A program made the position numbers and the translations under genes. Shown piece by piece: positions 36,377 to 46,474 of a stretch of DNA of 63,245 nt; the first letter of the stretch is position 1, and the number at the start of each line of letters is the position of its first letter. The notes beneath the pieces were generated by a model. That model saw only the letters and a list, made by a program, of their open reading frames with translations, did no database searches and was not told where the DNA came from. The DNA comes from Palsa-506 sp963836355 (GTDB taxonomy: Bacteria > Actinomycetota > Actinomycetes > Streptosporangiales > Streptosporangiaceae). The stretch covers positions 1-63,245 of the forward strand of contig CAWIJO010000016.1 of assembly GCA_963836355.1 (NCBI GenBank). The letters run 5' to 3'.

Positions 36377-37831
36377 ATTAGTTGAGGTGAGAGAGGGCGC
36401 GGGCTACTTCCTCCACCCGGCCGGGTCCTCCCAGCGCCGGTATGAGGCGCTGCGCGCCTACTTCGTCGAGGACCTGCCCGCCAGCCAGGTCGCCGGCCGG
36501 TTCGGCTACTCCGCCGCCAGCGTGCACCAGATGGCCACGCTGCTGCGCGGCGGGAAGATGAACCTGGTCACCGATCCCCGGCCGGGCCCGAAGGGGCCGC
36601 GCAAGGCCACCGGCCTGCTGCGGGCGAAGGTGCTGGCGCTGCGGGCGGCCGGGCACAGCGTGACCGAGATCGCCGCCGCGCTCACCGCCGGGGGCCTGCC
36701 GGTGTCCGCGCAGACGGCCTGGCAGATCCTCGGCGCCGAGGGCCTGCCCCGGCTGCCCCGCCGCGACGAGAGCCGCCGCGGCCCGCCGGCCCGGCTGGAT
36801 GTGGTCCAGGCCGCGAAACTGGCCGGCTGGCCGGGCTGGTCGCCGCGCTGCGGCCGCTGGGGCTGGCCACCGGGCGGGACGGGTTCAACTGCGACTTCCG
36901 CGCCATCCGCCACCACGGCACCGAGGCGGTGCTGGAAAAGCACTACGTGCCCCGCCGCTCCCAGCGCACCCGCGCGGTCCTGACGTTCTTCGCCCAGGAC
37001 CACGCCTCCGCGGAGATGGTCTGCGCCAACGCCGACATCACCAAGGCCGAGCAGGCCGCCGAGATCATCGCCTTCGCCGGCTACTGGCAGCAGGCCACCG
37101 GATCCGAGCCCGGCATGCTGGTCTTCGACTCCCAGCTGACCACCCACAAGATCCTCGACCAGCTCACCGGCCGCGGGATCAACTGGCTCACCCTGCGCCA
37201 GCGCGGCAAGAACGAGCTCGAGCGCCTCGCCGCCCTGCCCGCCCCGGCGTGGAAGACCGTCACCATCGCCCGCGCCGGCCGCTACCGGCGGCCCCGGCTG
37301 CACGAGGACATGATCAAGCTCCCCGGCGTCAGCGCGAAGGTCCGCCAGATCGCGGTCACCGGCATCGGCCGCGACGAGCCCACCCTGCTGATCACCCACG
37401 ACCTGGCCACCCCGGCCAGGGACCTGTTCGCCCGCTACGCCGGGCGGATGATGGCGGAAAACGAGCTGGACGCCTACATCAGCGGGTTCCACCTGGACGC
37501 CCTCACCTCCGGCGTCCCGCTCAACGTGGACCTGGACACCACCCTGACCGTGATCGCCGGCAACCTCTACCGGCTATTCGCGCTCAAGCTCGACCGGTAC
37601 CAGCAAGCCACCCCCGACAAGATCTGGCGGGACTTCCTGGACGCCACCGGCACCTTGCACATCGGCCCGGACGGCGTCACCTGCGCGCTGAACCTGCGCA
37701 GCCACCACCCCGCCCTCATCGACGCCGGGTTCGCCGACCTGGAAGTACCAATCCCCTGGTGGGCCGGGCGCACCCTGCGCTTCCGGTTCCCGCCACAATG
37801 ACCAGCCGCCCACGGGCAACCTCAACTCAAT
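36377..37831 (+). mobile_element. Insertion sequence with an unassigned DDE transposase
   Basis: Possible terminal inverted repeats: ATTAGTTGAGGT at 36377-36388 and, on the other strand, ATTGAGTTGAGGT at 37831-37819. They bracket the transposase closely. No target duplication was recognised. The family is probably within the IS4 superfamily. Confidence 0.55.
36387..37801 (+). pseudogene. DDE transposase, broken by a short tandem duplication
   Basis: GTG 36387 is likely. Residues 1-150 form two HTH units (RRYEALRAYFVEDLPASQVA, AKVLALRAAGHSVTEIAAAL). The catalytic part is one register over: AALRPLGLATGRDGFN, VFDSQLTTHKILDQL (Asp), and a late MAENELDAYISGFHLD (Glu). The shift is explained by an extra CTGGCCGG near 36830, an eight-base tandem duplication. 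Removing it restores a ~470-residue protein ending RFRFPPQ. The element is inactive unless this is a sequencing artefact. Confidence 0.7.
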
Positions 37832-37883
37832 TACTTGACCGGGATCGAGGCTAGCCGCTGAACGGCGATCTGTGTCACCCGCG

Positions 37884-38138
37884 TCAGCGAGGCTTGTCGG
37901 AAAGTGCGCCGCATGCTTCGCGTACCGGCACGCCCGCCGGGTCAGCGGCAGCGCGGACGTTGGCGAAGGCGGCCAGGAGCGCGTACTGCCAAAAATCGTC
38001 GGCCTGCCACCTGGGCGCGTTCGGGGCGACACCGAGGCCTGACGGCCTGACCGCTGATGGAGCACAGAATCGGATGCTCCGCGCGTCCGAGATGGCGGTG
38101 CGGCAACGCTCGCAGATGCCGCTGATGGTGCGGCAAAT
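37884..38138 (-). CDS. Small cysteine-containing hypothetical protein
   Basis: About 84 residues reading ICRTISGICERCRTAISDAR, then IRFCAPSAVRPSG and a helical DDFWQYALLAAFANVRAA tail. AAGGAG precedes an ATT codon at 38138, which would be the start only if this rare codon is used; an upstream start could have been lost. The C-x-x-C pair and Cys spacing suggest a small metal-binding protein. Composition is much better than on the other strand. Confidence 0.4.
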   Translation of the reverse strand: MCRTISGICERCRTAISDARSIRFCAPSAVRPSGLGVAPNAPRWQADDFWQYALLAAFANVRAAADPAGVPVREACGALSDKPR

Positions 38139-38502
38139 CTCCTTGTGCCCGGGATTAGCGTGACCGGGATTGGCCGCTCTGCCTTCCTGGGGAAAGTGAT
38201 TTCAGAGGGCGGCGGGTGCGGAGCGTGATCGGGCTCAGCGCTGCAGTCCATCCCATGACCATCGCGCTATGGCACCGCGGCCGCCTTGGGAAACGGTGAC
38301 CGAAGTCCCGCGGGCGCAGGGCCGAACTGCCCTGCCCTTGGCCGTCCGGCCGGAGAAACAGTGGTTTATGCTCCGGCATCATGCCGGAGTAGGTGGCCTG
38401 GCCTGCCGCATCGGGGACCCGCGATGCGATTGGCCTGCGGAACGCTGTCAATGAGGAGGTCGGCTGGCTGCCGGGCACAACGCTGGTGAGGAGGCTGCGT
38501 GG
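38139..38502. other. No supportable gene
   Basis: Gap before the potassium-channel gene. The last 30 bases contain its ribosome site (GAGGAGG). Confidence 0.35.
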
Positions 38503-39483
38503 ATGAGACCGCGGTCACGGGTACCCCGTGGCGTGCTGGTCGCCACCGGGGCGGTTGTGCTGGTCGCCGTCGGGATTGCGGGCTTCCTGAGCTTTGGCTA
38601 TCCGCCGTGGGAGGCGGCGGCCATGACCCTGCTTACGCTGACCACAGTCGGGTTTGCGTCCAGCAGTCATCTCTCAACTGGTGTGCTGGTCTTCACCGCC
38701 GGGCTGGCCTTCCTCGGCGTCGGCCTGTTCTTCGTCATCCTGGGCCTGGCCGCGACCGCGATCGTGGAAGGCCGGGTGAGCCTGTTTTCGCGGAGCCGCC
38801 GGATGCGCCAGCGCCTTGATGAACTACGCGGACACTTCATCGTCTGCGCCTACGGCCGGGTCGGCCGGTCCATCGCCCGGGAGCTGGAGGCCGGCGGCGC
38901 GCCGTTCGTTGTGGTGCACAGCAAGGCCGAACTGGAACCGGACCTGGAACGCGACGGGCGGTGCTACCGGATCGGCGATGCTCGGACGAGGCGGTGCTGC
39001 GCGAGGCAGGGATCGAACGAGCCCAGGGGCTGATTTGCGCCGTGGACTCGGACGCCGAGAACGTCTTCATCACCATCGTCGCCCGCTCGCTCAGCCCCGA
39101 TCTGCTCATCGTGGCCTGGGCCGTCCGGAAGCAGTCAGCCGACCGGTTGTACCGAGCGGGCGCTACCCATGTGATCTCACCGTACGTGACCAGTGGAAGG
39201 CGGATGGCGAATCTGGCCGTCAGGCCCCACGTGGTGGAGTTCTTCGATCTCGCACGCGCCGGCCAGCCCGACCTGCGGCTGGAGGAGCTGGCGATCACCG
39301 AAGGGTCCCCGCTGGCAGGGCCGGAGCCTGCAGGAGCTGAGCGGGCCTGCGGTGCCATTGCTGGTCCGCCACCCCGACGGGCAGCTGATCGCCAACCCTG
39401 CCCGCTAGCTCCAGCTACAGCCCGGCGACGTCCTAGTCGTCTTTGGTGAGGTCAGCGACCTGAACCCGCTCGACCGCGATTAG
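38503..39483 (+). pseudogene. Two-TM potassium channel with RCK/TrkA domains, frameshifted
   Basis: ATG 38503 after GAGGAGG. Two membrane helices surround a pore loop with the filter-like TTVGFAS, followed by an RCK-N (TrkA-N) Rossmann domain: HFIVCAYGRVGRSIARELEAGG. Near 38975 the frame shifts; the correct continuation is SDEAVLREAGIERAQGLICA and ENVFITIVARSLSPDLLIVAW. A second shift occurs near 39325 before LQELSGPAVPLLVRHPDG, and an in-frame TAG precedes the last LQLQPGDVLVVFGEVSDL. At least three lesions, so it is dead as read. Usual members gate K+ flux with a C-terminal TrkA-C ligand domain. Confidence 0.75.
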
Positions 39484-39724
39484 GACACGGGCACTTCATC
39501 AGGACTCGTCACGTATGCCTGATCGCCGCTCACCCCATCGTGCCCGACATGCCAGCCCGCCGGGCCAGGTGACCCGAAGCCCGGCAACGGCGGCCGGCCG
39601 GGGTCGACGAGGCAACCAAGATGCACCGGCTGGGCACGCAGCATTGCATAGCAATGGGCTCCCCGCCCATACCTAGGCGATCTGTGCGCTCAGCGCCGGA
39701 TACTTCATCCAGGACAGAGCCGCT

Positions 39725-39942
39725 CGTAATCGGCGCTCGGGAGCGGCCACAGACTCATGGACCCGTCTCTGCTGGACGAACGGCGGTGACCTGGCGTGAT
39801 GGCCGTTACCGTCTTACCCCGTGGGGTTCTCATCGGCTGGTGGGGCCTCGGCTGGCCCAGCATCGGGGCCTCGGCCTGAGTCTCCGGAGGTGCCCGATGG
39901 CCACCACGATCCCGTCCACCGCTCTGGTTCCAGTCACGCCAG
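39725..39942 (+). repeat. 5' end of a tyrosine-integrase gene, duplicated (copy 1)
   Basis: Promoter region, GGAGG site, ATG 39897 and the first ~15 codons (MATTIPSTALVPVTP) of a XerC-like integrase. The same block recurs at 47061-47271. Here the gene is cut after codon 15. Confidence 0.6.
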
Positions 39943-40258
39943 TGCAGGACCAGGGTCACGCCGGCCGGGCTAGCCGCGGTCAGCTCCGCGCAGTCCCGGC
40001 CGTCACGCCGAGCCGCGCCTCGCAGTCCGTGCCGGTCATCTCCGGCGCGGCCACCGGGGCGTGCAGCCCGTGCCTCACGGCCCTGCGGTAACGGGACCGC
40101 CACCCGCACGTCGGCCACGGTGCCAGGCTGTCGGGGCCGCCTGCGGGCGGGCCGGGCGCACGCGGAGGCTGGCTCGGCCCGCCGATAGCCAGGACAATGG
40201 AAGCAGGGCGGGCCCGCCGGGCCGGCCCGCCACGAGAACGCCGGCCCGATTGGGGAGC
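39943..40258. other. No supportable gene
   Basis: Unrelated DNA joined to the integrase remnant. The final bases (GGGGAG) are the ribosome site of the next gene. Confidence 0.3.
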
Positions 40259-41731
40259 ATGATGGTTGCGCGCAGGACCGGGCAGCCGGGCGCGATGAGC
40301 GCTCGCGAGACGCTCGCCGCCCTGCTCGACGGCGGGACGTTCAGTTCCTGGGACACCCCGCCCGCCGGGGTCAGGCAGGATCCGGCGTATGCCGCTGAGC
40401 TGGCCGCCGCCCGGGACAAGACCGGGCTGGATGAGTCGGTGGTCACCGGCTCGGGCCGGGTCCGGGGGCGCCCGGTAGCGGTGGCGGCGTCGGAGTTTGC
40501 CTTCCTCGGCGGCTCCATCGGGGTAGCGGCGGGCCAGCGGCTGGTAGCGGCCATCGACCGGGCGGCCGCGCAGCGGCTCCCGCTGATCGCGCTGCCCGCC
40601 TCGGGCGGGACACGCATGCAGGAAGGCACGGCCGCCTTCTTGCAGATGGCCAGGGTCACCGCGGCGATCGGCGCGTACCGGGCAGCCCACCTGCCCTACC
40701 TGGCCTACCTGCGGCATCCGACCACGGGCGGGGTGTTCGCCTCCTGGGGATCGCTCGGGCACATCACCGCGGCCGAGCCGGGGGCACTGATCGGCTTCCT
40801 CGGCCCGCGGGTGCTCAGCACCCTGCACGGCGCCCCGCTGCCCGAGGGCGTGCAGACCGCCGAGAACCTGCGCACCTGCGGCCTGGTCGACGCGGTGGTC
40901 GGGCCGCGGGAGCTGGCCGGGTTCGCCGACAGCGTGCTGGCCGTCGCCGCCGCGCGGCGACGCAGCGTGCCCCGGCCGCCAGCCGGGCAGATCCAGCCGT
41001 CCCCCGCCTGGGAGTCGGTGCTGCGCACCCGCAGCGGGAGCCGGCCTGGCGTGCACCAGCTCCTCGCGGCGGCCGGCGTCGAGGTGGTGACGCTGCAGGA
41101 GAACACGATCGTGCTGGCCCTGGCCCGGTTCAGCGGCAACCCGTGCGTGCTGGTGGGGCAGGACCGGCTGGCCCCGGTCCCCGGGCCGGCCGCGATGCGG
41201 CTGGCCCGGCGCGGCATGCGGGTGGCCGCGGAGCTGCGGCTGCCGCTGGTGACCGTCATCGACACCACCGGTGCCGAGCTGTCGCAGCAGGCCGAGGAGG
41301 GCGGGCTGGCCGCCGAACTGGCCGCGACCCTGGCCGAGCTGGTCAGCCTGGACGTGCCCACGGTGTCGCTGCTGCTCGGCCAGGGCGCGGGCGGCGCGGC
41401 GCTCGCCCTGTTCCCCGCAGACCGGGTGCTCGCGCTCCAGCACGGGTGGCTGGCGGCCCTGCCGCCGGAGGGCGCCAGCGCCATCCTCTACCGCGACGCC
41501 GGGCACGCGGCCGAGCTGGCCGCCCGGCAGCGGATCTGCGCCCCGGACCTGGCCGCGGACGGCCTGGTCGACACGGTGATCGCCGAAGATCCGCAACAGC
41601 CCGCGCTGGCCTGCGAGCGGGCCGCCGCGGAACTGGCCTGGGAACTCGGCCAGGTCGTCGCCGACGGCGACCCGGCGGCCCGGCTGGCCGGGCTGGCCCG
41701 CTACCGCAAGGCCGGCGCCGCCCGCGGCTAA
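40259..41731 (+). CDS. Fused carboxyltransferase (acetyl-/acyl-CoA carboxylase beta-alpha type)
   Basis: 490 residues from ATG 40259 (MMVARRT), GGGGAG just upstream. The N-terminal half is CT-beta like (GSGRVRGRPVAVAASEFAFL, GGSIGVAAGQRLVAAIDRA, LPASGGTRMQEG, TGGVFASWGSLGHI) and the C-terminal half CT-alpha like (LARRGMRVAAELRLPLVTVI, GAELSQQAEEGGLA, LLGQGAGGAALAL). Paired crotonase-fold domains transfer CO2 from biotin to an acyl-CoA. The N-terminal zinc ribbon of E. coli AccD is absent. No biotin carboxylase or BCCP is nearby, so partners must be elsewhere. Intact and well expressed-looking. Confidence 0.85.
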   Translation: MMVARRTGQPGAMSARETLAALLDGGTFSSWDTPPAGVRQDPAYAAELAAARDKTGLDESVVTGSGRVRGRPVAVAASEFAFLGGSIGVAAGQRLVAAIDRAAAQRLPLIALPASGGTRMQEGTAAFLQMARVTAAIGAYRAAHLPYLAYLRHPTTGGVFASWGSLGHITAAEPGALIGFLGPRVLSTLHGAPLPEGVQTAENLRTCGLVDAVVGPRELAGFADSVLAVAAARRRSVPRPPAGQIQPSPAWESVLRTRSGSRPGVHQLLAAAGVEVVTLQENTIVLALARFSGNPCVLVGQDRLAPVPGPAAMRLARRGMRVAAELRLPLVTVIDTTGAELSQQAEEGGLAAELAATLAELVSLDVPTVSLLLGQGAGGAALALFPADRVLALQHGWLAALPPEGASAILYRDAGHAAELAARQRICAPDLAADGLVDTVIAEDPQQPALACERAAAELAWELGQVVADGDPAARLAGLARYRKAGAARG

Positions 41732-41747
41732 ACCGCCATCGGGGAAA

Positions 41748-41915
41748 TCAGAGGCCGCTGGCCTGTGCCAGGCGGTCCGGCTTTCCGCACATCCCGAACC
41801 GGGCAATCGGGGCGATCCCGGCCATGCCCGGATCGAGCGCTCCCATCAGTCCCCAGTCGGCGATCCGGCGCTTCGTTTCCTCTGATTCCGTCACGGCCAG
41901 TGATCCTGCCTCCAT
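41748..41915 (-). CDS. Small hypothetical protein
   Basis: 55 residues from ATG 41915 (MEAGSLAVTESEETKRRIAD, then WGLMGALDPGMAGIAPI). It is acidic and helical and ends 17 bases from the stop of the convergent carboxyltransferase. It resembles short actinobacterial proteins of unknown role; it could be the N-terminus of a longer lost gene. Confidence 0.4.
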   Translation of the reverse strand: MEAGSLAVTESEETKRRIADWGLMGALDPGMAGIAPIARFGMCGKPDRLAQASGL

Positions 41916-42156
41916 GTTCGGGGAAGCGCAGTGCCGCCGTTAGGGCGTGGTCCTGAGTTCGGCGGTGCCGTCGAACGTCGCGCCGAACAGGCGATTCTGC
42001 GCCGCGCTTGATCGACCACCTGATTGCCTGGTGACCTTGGTTCCTGGCCGGTCTTGCTGGCGGGGACACCTGGGCGAGCCGGGCTGCCTCGCTCATCTTC
42101 ACCGATGCAGGCTCCCCTGCTTCCGCTGCTCACGGCCGCGGGATACGCGACGTTCG

Positions 42157-43099
42157 CTACCGGAAGTCGTCGATGCCTGCGCCGTCGTGGCGGTCCCAGC
42201 CGTAGGCGGCCAGATAGCCCCAGCAATCGGGCCTGCTGCCGTCGGTGTCGGTGACGCCGTAGGCGTCGGCGAGCTGGCGGGCGGAGATGATCGTGCCGGC
42301 CCAGCGGCTCGCGTCGCCTGCCTGGGCGAGCGCGGCGACCCCCCTGGCGACATATGCGGGCGACTCGGAGATCGCGAAATCTGGCGTCCTGGCGCACGCG
42401 TCGCGCCAGCTGGCCTCGGTGACGCCGAAGTTTTCCAGCATCTTTTCCGAGCGGAGCCAGCCCGGCGTCACGCCGACCGCGGTCACCGGGTGGTCTTCCA
42501 GCTCGGCGGTGAGGCCTTTGACGATCCGCTCGACGTTGGCCTTGACCAGGTCGTAGTAGAAGCCGACGTTGCGCCGGAAGGCCGCGTTGGCCTGCGCCGT
42601 CCCGTCGGTCATCTCCACGATGAGGCCGCGGGTGCCGTGCGCGGCGGCGGTGCGCAGCATCAGCGGGATCGCCGCCCGGCTGGTGATCAGGTGGGTGTGC
42701 ACGCCCATCAGCAGCATCCGCAGGCCGCCCGCCCAGTCGTGCTCCCACAGCGGCTTGTCCCATTCGGAGTACCGGTCGCCGCCGAAGATGTCATTGACCA
42801 GCACATCCAGGCGGCCCTGGTCACGCTCGACCGTGGCAACCAGGGAGCCGACTGCATCCGGGTCCTCATGATCGGCCACAGCTGCCGATCCCTCCCCGCC
42901 CGCGGCGCGGACCAAGTCGCTGGTCTCCTCGATGGTCACGGGCGTCGATCTCGGACCGGCCTGCGGTACGGCTACTGCGGCCGGTCGCATACACGTAGGC
43001 GCCGGCTCGGGCGAGTTCGACGGCGATCGCCCGGCCGGCGCCCCGGGTGGCGCCCGCGACGAGCGCAACTTTTCCTGCGAGCGGGGTGTCATCGGCCAT
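42157..43099 (-). pseudogene. SDR-family oxidoreductase, frameshifted
   Basis: ATG 43099 with AAGGAGA seven bases upstream. The Rossmann start ALVAGATRGAGRAIAVELA gives the T-G-x-x-x-G-x-G-like cofactor loop. After about 50 residues the frame shifts near 42940 and continues VTIEETSDLVRAAGG, DVLVNDIFGG, then the catalytic YYDLVKAN (Y-x-x-x-K). It ends WDRHDGAGIDDF at 42157. One indel separates it from a normal ~310-residue NAD(P)-dependent enzyme. Its start overlaps the end of the TetR gene, so both were one operon, probably repressed by TetR. Confidence 0.75.
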
Positions 43100-43695
43100 T
43101 AATCTTCTCCTTGGGTGTGGCCCATCCGGACAGCAGTGCGTCCAGGTCTGCCGCGAGCCGGCGGATCAATGACCCGTCGGGGTGTACCGACCAGGCCAGG
43201 CAGCCGCCCTCCATGGCGGCCATCACGATCCGGGCCAGCTGGGCCGGCGGCGGTGCGCCGGCCAGCTCACCGGCGGCGCCGCGGCGGCCGCGTGACGTTC
43301 CAGGTGACGGCCACGTGCCCCCAGCCGACGTGCAGCAAGCCGCGCATCTCGTCGTTCTGCAGGTCGATCGCCAATGCCGCGAGCTGCTTGGAAGCGGTCT
43401 GCGGATTGTCCAGGTCGTGGTAGTTGTGCAAGGCCACGATGCGCAGCCGGTGCAACGGCGAGTCCACGTCCCGGGCCGCCTCGCCGAGTTCACCGTCCAG
43501 CGAGGCGGCCCAGCGCTGGGAAAGCCGCAGGAACAGCCGTTCCTTCGAACCGAACCGCTTCACGAAGGTCGCAGCGGACACCCCGGCGGACGCTGCCGCC
43601 TTGGCGAGGGTGAAGCCGGAGGGGCCTTCGGTCATCAAGACAAGGTCGGCGGCGTCCAGCAAGGCGTCATCGGGGGTGCCGATCGGCCGCGCCAC
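43089..43695 (-). pseudogene. TetR-family regulator, frameshifted near the C-terminus
   Basis: Starts at 43695 (MARPIGTPDDALLDAADLVL). The N-terminal HTH is complete: GFTLAKAAASAGVSAATFVK and FGSKERLFLRL. Near 43290 the frame shifts; the proper end is PPAQLARIVMAAMEGGCLAW to GWATPKEKINGR, stopping at 43089 inside the start of the SDR gene. The ligand domain is otherwise full length, so a truncated DNA-binding protein could still be made. A palindrome at 43951-43972 is the likely operator. Confidence 0.75.
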
Positions 43696-43708
43696 GGCCA
43701 GCGGCCCG

Positions 43709-43912
43709 CTACCGTTGCCAGGCCTCCTCGCTGCCCTTGCCGTAGTCGACGAACGCCTGCCGCAGGCCGCCGAGAACTTCGGCTCCGGTCTCCAAGGCCG
43801 CCTTCAGCTGCGGGTCACCGGCGCGTCGGATGGTCGCGCGCACGTCGTCGCGAAGCGTCGCGAGCTTCGCCGCCGTCGCCTCCGCCTGCCGGGTGTCCTG
43901 CTGGGCCGCCAT
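43709..43912 (-). CDS. Small helical protein, first gene of the TetR operon
   Basis: 67 residues from ATG 43912 with GGAGGAGG upstream. Almost entirely charged helix (TRQAEATAAKLATLRDDVRA, ALETGAEVLGGLRQAFVDYG), probably a coiled coil. It is followed by the TetR and SDR genes with gaps of 13 bases or overlap. Function unknown; the frame is intact. Confidence 0.6.
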   Translation of the reverse strand: MAAQQDTRQAEATAAKLATLRDDVRATIRRAGDPQLKAALETGAEVLGGLRQAFVDYGKGSEEAWQR

Positions 43913-43950
43913 GTCTGCCTCCTCCTGGTCGGGGCTGAGCACCTCAGCAA

Positions 43951-43972
43951 TTAGTAAATCGCCGTTTACTAA
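43951..43972. promoter_or_regulatory. Probable TetR operator
   Basis: TTAGTAAA, six-base spacer, TTTACTAA: a perfect 8-6-8 palindrome, AT-rich in a GC-rich region, 39 bases upstream of the first gene of the minus-strand operon. Size and symmetry fit a TetR dimer site; autoregulation is inferred. Confidence 0.7.
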
Positions 43973-44525
43973 CGATGTCAAGCCGTACCCCCGCAGCCAT
44001 GCCCGAAGCACCCCAACACCGAAGGGCGATCCGGCTTTGACACAGCCAGCGAAGCAGCGCCGGACCATTTGGCCCGACCGCCGCCGCATCGGGTTCCTGC
44101 AGCGGACCGCGCCTGCGCAGGCTCAGTGCCTGACCAAGGCAGGGCTGGCCCTTTCTGACGTGGCCCGGGTCGAGATCCAGACCCACGAGGCCAACGCCAT
44201 CAGCGCTGCCAGCCCCGCGACGGCTCGGTTACCGGCTTGCCCGGCTGGACGAACTTCCGCCTGAGGCTCCCGCACACTCCGGGCGACTGCAGATCTGAGT
44301 CATGAACCCCCCGGGCCAGACCGGCAGGATTAACCGCCGCTGCATCGCGGTGCGGGCCGACTTACTGTTTTAGGAGGACACTTCGGGGGCGGCGGGACCA
44401 GCGAAGACCCAAGTCACGGGCTGTCTGGATGCCTCATGAGCCGTCGTGCCCGAGCACGAGAGGAGAGATTGCGTGGCACGGATGTGGCACGGCCGGGGTC
44501 GGGGGGTGGCGGGGGCGGCAACTGT
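43973..44525. other. No supportable gene
   Basis: Upstream of the TetR operon and left flank of the ISKra4 element. It holds the minus-strand operon promoter region and low-quality frames only. Confidence 0.35.
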
Positions 44526-44636
44526 AGGCTGAGGCCATGTCCGGCCGGGTGCACGACTGAATTGTGAGGGTTCTTGGTTATCGCAGCTCGTGCCATTAGC
44601 CTGAGTGATGTAGTAACTCAGATATGGAGGTGGCCC

Positions 44637-45062
44637 GTGGCTGACTTCGCCGGACGTGACCTGGCCTGGCTCGAGCGCCGTCGCGCCGAGCTGTTCGCTC
44701 TGATCTCCGGAGTCGGGGACTTCCGGCGGGGCGCGCTGAACGCGGTGTGGCGCAAGTGCGGCAAGCTGAACTGCGCCTGCGCGCAGCCGGGGCACCGCGG
44801 GCACGGGCCGCAGTACAACCTGACCCGGCGCATCGGCGGCAAGACCGTGAACGTGCACCTGAAACCCGGGCCGGAGCTGGAGAAAGCCGAGCGTGAGGTG
44901 GCCGAGCACCAGCGGTTCGCCTCCCTGGTGGAGGAGGTGACGGTCGTCAGCGAGGCGATCTGCGCGGCCCGGCCGCCGGCGGCCGGGATGGCGCCCCCTC
45001 CGGCCGGAGGGGAAAGGGGGGGCTCGCGGCGCAGCTCGAGGAGGTCGCCGCCGCCGAGGTAG
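44637..45062 (+). CDS. DUF6788-family accessory protein of the ISKra4 element
   Basis: 141 residues from GTG 44637 after GGAGG. The core motif is RRGALNAVWRKCGKLNCACA, then PGHRGHGPQYNLTRRIGGKT and VNVHLKPGPELEKAEREVAE: a small zinc-knuckle-like protein regularly encoded ahead of ISKra4-type transposases in actinomycetes. The last 40 residues are Pro/Arg-rich and overlap the transposase start region. Its role in transposition is not known. Confidence 0.7.
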   Translation: MADFAGRDLAWLERRRAELFALISGVGDFRRGALNAVWRKCGKLNCACAQPGHRGHGPQYNLTRRIGGKTVNVHLKPGPELEKAEREVAEHQRFASLVEEVTVVSEAICAARPPAAGMAPPPAGGERGGSRRSSRRSPPPR

Positions 45063-46391
45063 GCAAGCTGGCCGGCCTGGCGGCCGGCCTGCTCGGCCAG
45101 CACGGCGCCGGGCTGGGCGTGCTGGAACAGGCGATGCGCGCCGCGCTCACCTCAGCGGCGCCCGCCTGCTGGAAGCCGTGCTAGCCGGCGAGGACGGGTA
45201 CTGCGGTCCCCGCGCCGGGTGCGGCTGCGGCGCACAGGCCGCCTACGCCGGCCACCGTTCCAGGACGTCACGACCGTGCTCGGCCCGGTCAACCTGCGCC
45301 GGGCGTGGTATCACTGCGCGGAATGCCGCCACGGGTTCGCGCCCCGCGACCAGCAGCTCGGGGTGCCCGGCTGCTCGCTGTCGCCGGGTCTGGCCGAGAT
45401 GACTGCCCTGGCCGGCGCCGAGGTCTCCTTCGGCCGCGCCGCCGGCCTGCTGTCCGCCCTGGCCGGGATCACCATCAGCGCACGGACGATCGAGCGGTCC
45501 GCCGAGGCCTCCGGCGCCGCCGCGCGGTCCGCCGCAGCAGCTGAGGCCGCCGCGATCCGCTCCCGCGCCATCGTCCCGCTGCCCCCGGCCGAGCCGGTCC
45601 CCGACATGCTGTATGTCGAGGTCGACGGCACCGGCGTGCCGGTCCGCGCCAGCGAGACCGAGGGCCGCCAGGGCAAAGCCGACGACGGCAAGGCCAGCAC
45701 CCGCGAGGTCAAGCTCGCCCGGCTGTTCACCGTGTCCCGCCTGGATGACGACGGCAGGCCCGTGATGGACCCCGGCTCCTCCACCTACGCCTTCACCTTC
45801 GATGGCAAGGACGTCTTCGCCGGCCTAGTCGGCGCCGAGTACCAGCGCCGCGGCGGCGGGCACTTCCGGCAGGTCGTCGCCCTCGGCGACGGCGCCGCGT
45901 GGATCTGGACCATGGCCGAGGCCCTTTACCCGCACGCCACGCACATCGTGGATATCTACCACGCCCGCGAGCACCTCCACGATCTCGCTGCCCACCTGGC
46001 CTTCATCACCCCCGACCCGCCGCAGTGGCTCGCCAGCCGTCTCGAGGAGCTGGACGCCGGGAACATCGAGGCCATCATCGATGCCGCCTGCCAGTACCCG
46101 CTCGACGGCATCAAGGCCGCGGAACTGGACAAGAAACTGGGCTACTTCGAGCACAACATCCACCGGATGCGCTACGCCCACTTCAAGAAGCTGGGCATGT
46201 TCACCGGCTCCGGCGCCATCGAAGCCGGATGCAAGCAGATCGTCGCCCAGCGCGCCAAGCAATCCGGCATGCACTGGACCGTCGAGGGCGCCGCTGACAT
46301 CATCGCCCTGCGCTGCCAGCACGCCAGCGGCCGGTGGGACGAGCTCTGGCCAGCCAGCACCCGGGCGCCAGCCCGGCTAGCCGCCGTCTGA
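44998..46391 (+). pseudogene. ISKra4-family transposase, N-terminus frameshifted
   Basis: The first ~60 residues (EEVAAAEVGKLAGLAAGLLG) are in one frame; LAGEDGYCGPRAGCGCG is in a second; the main body from about 45255 (VTTVLGPVNLRRAWYHC) is in a third. The main body is intact: a zinc-binding YHCAECRHGF, PDMLYVEVDGTGVPV (Asp), VALGDGAAWIW (Asp), IVDIYHAREHLHDL, and GSGAIEAGCKQIVAQRAKQ (Glu). Two indels between 45130 and 45260 must be repaired for activity. The C-terminus is complete. Confidence 0.75.
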
Positions 46392-46474
46392 CAGACAACA
46401 CGACTCAGATACCCAAGCCCACGCAGCCATCAAGATCATCCCCAACAATCCTGTCGTACACCCAGGCTGAGGCC

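Larger units (their letters stand above)
44547..46463 (+). mobile_element. ISKra4-family insertion sequence
   Basis: 1,917 bp. Terminal inverted repeats: left GGGTGCACGACTGAATTGT, right (opposite strand) GGGTGTACGACAGGATTGT. A 21-bp direct repeat flanks it exactly (44526-44546 and 46464-46484), which I read as an unusually long target duplication. It carries a DUF6788 gene and a frameshifted transposase. Confidence 0.8.

Noticed and set aside
40705..41484. Minus-strand frame opposite the carboxyltransferase
   Set aside because: Ser/Arg-rich antisense composition; the sense strand is unmistakable.
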